DNA from: DATBFX01 sp036558305
GTDB lineage: Bacteria > Chloroflexota > Chloroflexia > Thermomicrobiales > UBA6265
Assembly: GCA_036558305.1 (NCBI GenBank)
Contig: DATBFX010000480.1
Coordinates: 1-8,966, forward strand
Reading direction: 5' to 3'
Length of the DNA: 8,966 nucleotides
Part shown: in pieces, positions 6,496 through 8,966 of the stretch
How the letters are laid out: the number at the start of each line of letters is the position of its first letter
Position numbering within the stretch: the stretch's first letter is position 1
Translations under genes and position numbers: made by a program
The notes under the pieces: model-generated
The model's database searches: none
What the model was told of the DNA's origin: nothing
Seen by the model: the letters and a program-made list of their open reading frames with translations, nothing else

Positions 6496-6514
6496 CGGGG
6501 CGACCGCCGCCCCG
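6496..6514 (-). promoter_or_regulatory. Stem-loop upstream of the binding-protein ribosome site
   Basis: A perfect 7-bp GC stem (6496-6502 with 6508-6514) with a 5-nt loop lies in the 67-bp gap between hyuA and the binding-protein gene, ending 7 nt before its ribosome site. There is no T-tract on the minus strand, so it is not a classic terminator. It could protect a processed 5' end or affect readthrough. In the same gap AAGCTCG is repeated in tandem (6530-6543). Confidence 0.45.
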
Positions 6515-6543
6515 CCTCGACCGAACCGAAAGCTCGAAGCTCG

Positions 6544-8616
6544 TTACACCGGGCTGCCGGGTGTGATCACCAGATTGCCGAACCGATCGACCGCGAGCCG
6601 TTGACCCGGCAGCACGACCGTCGTCGCGCTTGCCTCTTCGATGATCGCCGGACCGCCAGCAGCGAAACCGGCGGGCAATGAAGAACGGCCGAAAATCGCG
6701 GTGTCCCTGCGAACGCCATCACCGAAATCCACGCGACGCCATCGATTCTCCGCCCCACCGGCGGCGTCGCTGCCACCGAGACGCACCCGACCCATCGGAG
6801 GTCTGGGCATTTCTACCGTGCTGATCGTGCGAAAGTTTACGATCTCAACCGGCGTGTCCACAAGAGCGAACGTATAGCTTCGTCGGTGGAGCGCGTGGAA
6901 CGCCTCCGCCAGGGTTGGCTGCACGACCCCTCCCTGCGCCGGTATCGGTACCCGGACCGAGTGCTCCTGCCCGTGGTAGCGCATGTCCAGGCTCCGCCGG
7001 TGGCCGGCGATCTGCTCGCTCCCGAAACCTTGCTCGATCAGCCGGGCACCGGCTTCTTCCTCCAGCTCGCGGAAGACCTCCTCGATCTCGCCCGGTTGCA
7101 CCGCGTCCAGCCGCGTCACCCGCGTCCGCGTCAGGTCGACGCGCGGTCGCGTCATCAGCATCCCCCAGGCGCTAAAGGTGCCGGGGAACGGCGGGACGAC
7201 GACGCGCTTCACCCCGAGTTCGCCCGCCAGCGCCGCCGCGTGCATCGGCCCACCGCCGCCGAACGCGACCAGGCTGAAGTCCCGCGGGTCGTACCCCCGC
7301 CGCACGGAGACGAGTTTCAAGGCATCGATCGTCGCCTCGGTGACCAACCGGATCACGCCCCCGGCCGCCGCCTCCACGCTCACGCCCAATCGTGCGGCGA
7401 TCGGCTCGTACGCGGTCCGCGCGAGCGCCACGTCGAGGGCGAGCCGTCCGCCCAGAAACGATGCCGGGTCCAGCACGCCGGCGATCAACATCGCATCGGT
7501 GACCGTCGGCTCCGTCCCGCCGCGCCCGTAGCACGCCGGCCCCGGCTCCGCCCCGGCCGAGCGCGGACCGACCCGCAACGCGCCCCCCTCGTCGAACCAG
7601 GCGATACTCCCCCCGCCCGCGCCGATCTCGACGATGTCCACGACCGGTATCCGCACCGGATACCCCGGCGACAACGGCGTCCACCCCAAGCGGTAGTCGC
7701 CGGCGATTTTGACGTCGCCGCCCTCGATCAGGGAGCACTTGGCGGTCGTCCCGCCGACGTCGAGCGAGATCACGTTCGGTTCGCCGATCTGCTCCCCGAC
7801 CAGAGCCGCCCCGATGATCCCGCCGGCCGGTCCCGACTCCACGAGTTGGATCGGTTGCCGCCGCGCGCTGTCGAACGCCGCCGTGCCGCCGTTCGAGAGC
7901 ATCGCGAACAGTCGCCCCGGCACCCCGAGTCCCCGCAGGTCCGCCTCCAGCTTTTCCAAATACCGATCGAGGATCGGCTGCACGTAGGCGTTGAGGACGA
8001 CCGTGCTCGACCGCTCGTACTCCCGCCACTCCTTCGTGATATCCGACGACGCCGAGATCGTCACACCGGGCAACCGGTCCCCCAGGTACGCCGCCGCCTG
8101 CCGCTCGTGTTCCGGGTGCGCGTACGCATGCAAGAAGCAGACCGCGATCGCCTCGACGCCCTGCTCCCGGCACGCCGCCGCGACCCTGTCGAGGTCGCAC
8201 AGGTGCAGCGGCGTCGCGACCGTGCCGTCGGCGGCCACCCGCTCGCGCACCTCGAAGCGCAGTCGACGCGGCACGAACGGATCCGGTTTGTGGAATTTGA
8301 GGTTGTACATGTCGGGGCGGTTGCCGCGACCGACCGCGAGCGCGTCGCGGAATCCGGCTGTCGTCACCAGCGCCGTGGTCACCCCGGCCCGTTGCGTGAT
8401 GGCATTGATGACGACCGTCGTCCCGTGGACGAGATAGCCGATCGTTTCCGCCGCCACGTCCCCGATTCGGATCGCGTCGAGCACGCCCCGCGCGAAGTCC
8501 GCGGGAGTCGTCGAGGTCTTCGACTCCAACGTCGCCCCCGTCGTCTCGTCGAAGACCACGAGATCGGTAAACGTCCCGCCGATGTCGACGGCAACCTGCA
8601 GGGACGGCGCGCTCAC
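6544..8616 (-). CDS. hyuA: Hydantoinase A / oxoprolinase-type ATP-dependent amidohydrolase subunit (HyuA family)
   Basis: Large subunit of the hydantoinase/oxoprolinase family, 690 residues, cytoplasmic. Known members hydrolyse cyclic amides (N-methylhydantoin, 5-oxoproline) with ATP, or act in acetone carboxylase. Visible motifs: ASKHA-type phosphate loops DIGGTFTD (11-18) and DVGGTTAK (286-293), HGTT (64-67), LSNGG (240-244), ESGPAGG (260-266), GAGGGSIA (332-339), GPRSAGAEPGPACYGRGG (350-367), PTVTDA (370-375) and AFGGGGPMHA (451-460). The small C-terminal domain ends with GPAIIEE (655-661) and TTVVLPG (665-671). The GTG at 8616 is chosen over a TTG at 8724 because GAGG (8627-8624) lies 7 nt upstream, the protein then starts just before the first phosphate loop, and the GTGA overlap with the hyuB stop implies coupled translation. 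Length and motifs are complete. The exact substrate cannot be told; the importer next to it suggests that it is taken up from outside. Confidence 0.93.
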   Translation of the reverse strand: MSAPSLQVAVDIGGTFTDLVVFDETTGATLESKTSTTPADFARGVLDAIRIGDVAAETIGYLVHGTTVVINAITQRAGVTTALVTTAGFRDALAVGRGNRPDMYNLKFHKPDPFVPRRLRFEVRERVAADGTVATPLHLCDLDRVAAACREQGVEAIAVCFLHAYAHPEHERQAAAYLGDRLPGVTISASSDITKEWREYERSSTVVLNAYVQPILDRYLEKLEADLRGLGVPGRLFAMLSNGGTAAFDSARRQPIQLVESGPAGGIIGAALVGEQIGEPNVISLDVGGTTAKCSLIEGGDVKIAGDYRLGWTPLSPGYPVRIPVVDIVEIGAGGGSIAWFDEGGALRVGPRSAGAEPGPACYGRGGTEPTVTDAMLIAGVLDPASFLGGRLALDVALARTAYEPIAARLGVSVEAAAGGVIRLVTEATIDALKLVSVRRGYDPRDFSLVAFGGGGPMHAAALAGELGVKRVVVPPFPGTFSAWGMLMTRPRVDLTRTRVTRLDAVQPGEIEEVFRELEEEAGARLIEQGFGSEQIAGHRRSLDMRYHGQEHSVRVPIPAQGGVVQPTLAEAFHALHRRSYTFALVDTPVEIVNFRTISTVEMPRPPMGRVRLGGSDAAGGAENRWRRVDFGDGVRRDTAIFGRSSLPAGFAAGGPAIIEEASATTVVLPGQRLAVDRFGNLVITPGSPV

Positions 8617-8627
8617 CGCGCCACCTC
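8613..8627 (-). promoter_or_regulatory. hyuB/hyuA translational coupling site
   Basis: The stop TGA of the hyuB-like gene (8615-8613) overlaps the GTG start of hyuA (8616-8614) as GTGA. GAGG at 8627-8624, inside the end of hyuB, gives a ribosome site 7 nt before the GTG. This fixes the hyuA start and suggests balanced synthesis of the two subunits. Confidence 0.75.
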
Positions 8628-8966
8628 GCGTCCATACGCCGCCCTCGCCGCCTCCGGGCTGATGAACCCGTCGGCGATGTCCCGCGCGATCTCGTCGTCG
8701 GGACGTTCTCGCGGGTCTCCCCAACCGCCGCCGTTGCCGGTCACGATCCGCACGATGTCGCCCTTACCGAGCGGCAGACTGGTCACGCGTCCGCCGCGCA
8801 CCACTTCGCCGTCCACCCGGACGACCTCGAAGGAGTTGACCGTTCCGGGCTCGCCGCCGTCGATGCCCCAGGGCGGATGAACCGACCGGCCGAGACTCGC
8901 CAGCAGCGATCCGCCGGTCGGGTTCTCGATCCGGTACTCGCGGATCGTCCCGAAGCCGCCGCGGTG
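8613..8966 (-). CDS. hyuB: Hydantoinase B / oxoprolinase-type subunit (HyuB family), C-terminal part only
   Basis: The last 117 residues of the small/second subunit of the hydantoinase/oxoprolinase family. The frame is open to the right edge of the window, so most of the gene lies beyond it. The fragment starts HRGGFGTIREYRI, then HPPWGIDGGEPG, and ends with the strongly conserved glycine-rich tail TGNGGGWGDPRERPDDEIARDIADGFISPEAARAAYG; this tail is typical of HyuB proteins. It overlaps the hyuA start by 4 nt. HyuB works with HyuA as a heteromeric cytoplasmic enzyme. Here hyuB precedes hyuA in the direction of transcription, whereas the order A-B is often seen. Any promoter for the operon would lie right of the window. 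Confidence 0.92.
   Translation of the reverse strand, partial: HRGGFGTIREYRIENPTGGSLLASLGRSVHPPWGIDGGEPGTVNSFEVVRVDGEVVRGGRVTSLPLGKGDIVRIVTGNGGGWGDPRERPDDEIARDIADGFISPEAARAAYGREVAR

Noticed and set aside
8617..8724. Upstream TTG at 8724 as start of hyuA
   Set aside because: The extra 36 residues are Arg/Gly-rich shadow of the conserved hyuB tail. The GTG at 8616 has a ribosome site and a classic GTGA overlap.
6886..8880. 664-residue plus-strand open frame opposite hyuA and hyuB
   Set aside because: It is antisense to two genes with clear family motifs. Its product is a low-complexity Arg/His/Asp/Pro-rich protein, as expected from a shadow frame in GC-rich DNA.

Overview
The window comes from a GC-rich bacterial chromosome. 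It holds most of one long minus-strand operon, which couples a hydantoinase/oxoprolinase-type enzyme pair to a complete Dpp/Opp-family peptide-type ABC importer. At the left edge is the 3' end of a second, convergent Dpp-type permease gene. The twin-arginine-type signal on the binding protein, the lack of a lipobox cysteine, the GC-rich repeats placed just after stop codons, and the gene content suggest a Chloroflexota (Thermomicrobia-like) organism. An actinobacterium cannot be excluded from sequence alone.

Layout, left to right. 1-387 (+): C-terminal 128 residues of a DppC-type permease. 388-540: a 153-bp convergent intergenic region made of two inverted copies of a GC-rich repeat. Its outer 25-bp arms run into both genes and include both stop codons. 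Then, all on the minus strand and so transcribed right to left: hyuB-like gene (8613-8966, C-terminus only), hyuA-like gene (6544-8616), extracytoplasmic binding protein (4749-6476), DppB-type permease (3666-4679), DppC-type permease (2718-3662), DppD-type ATPase (1598-2632) and DppF-type ATPase (541-1620).

The minus-strand genes are tightly packed. hyuB/hyuA overlap by a GTGA, dppB/dppC are 3 nt apart, and dppD/dppF overlap by 23 bp. The three larger gaps each carry structure. There is a stem-loop and a strong ribosome site before the binding-protein gene. A third copy of the post-stop repeat lies between the binding-protein gene and dppB. A 7-bp tandem repeat lies between dppC and dppD. Four registers of that tandem repeat are exactly complementary to an 11-nt stretch in the first codons of dppD.

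How the genes probably work together: the binding protein captures a small amide, peptide or cyclic-amide compound, DppB/DppC form the membrane channel, and DppD/DppF power import. HyuA/HyuB would then open a cyclic amide (hydantoin, N-methylhydantoin, 5-oxoproline or similar) with ATP. The substrate cannot be read from the sequence. I see no RNA genes, CRISPR arrays, transposases or phage genes, and no clearly novel protein system. The features most worth a second look are non-coding: the stop-codon-anchored repeats and the heptamer/dppD complementarity.
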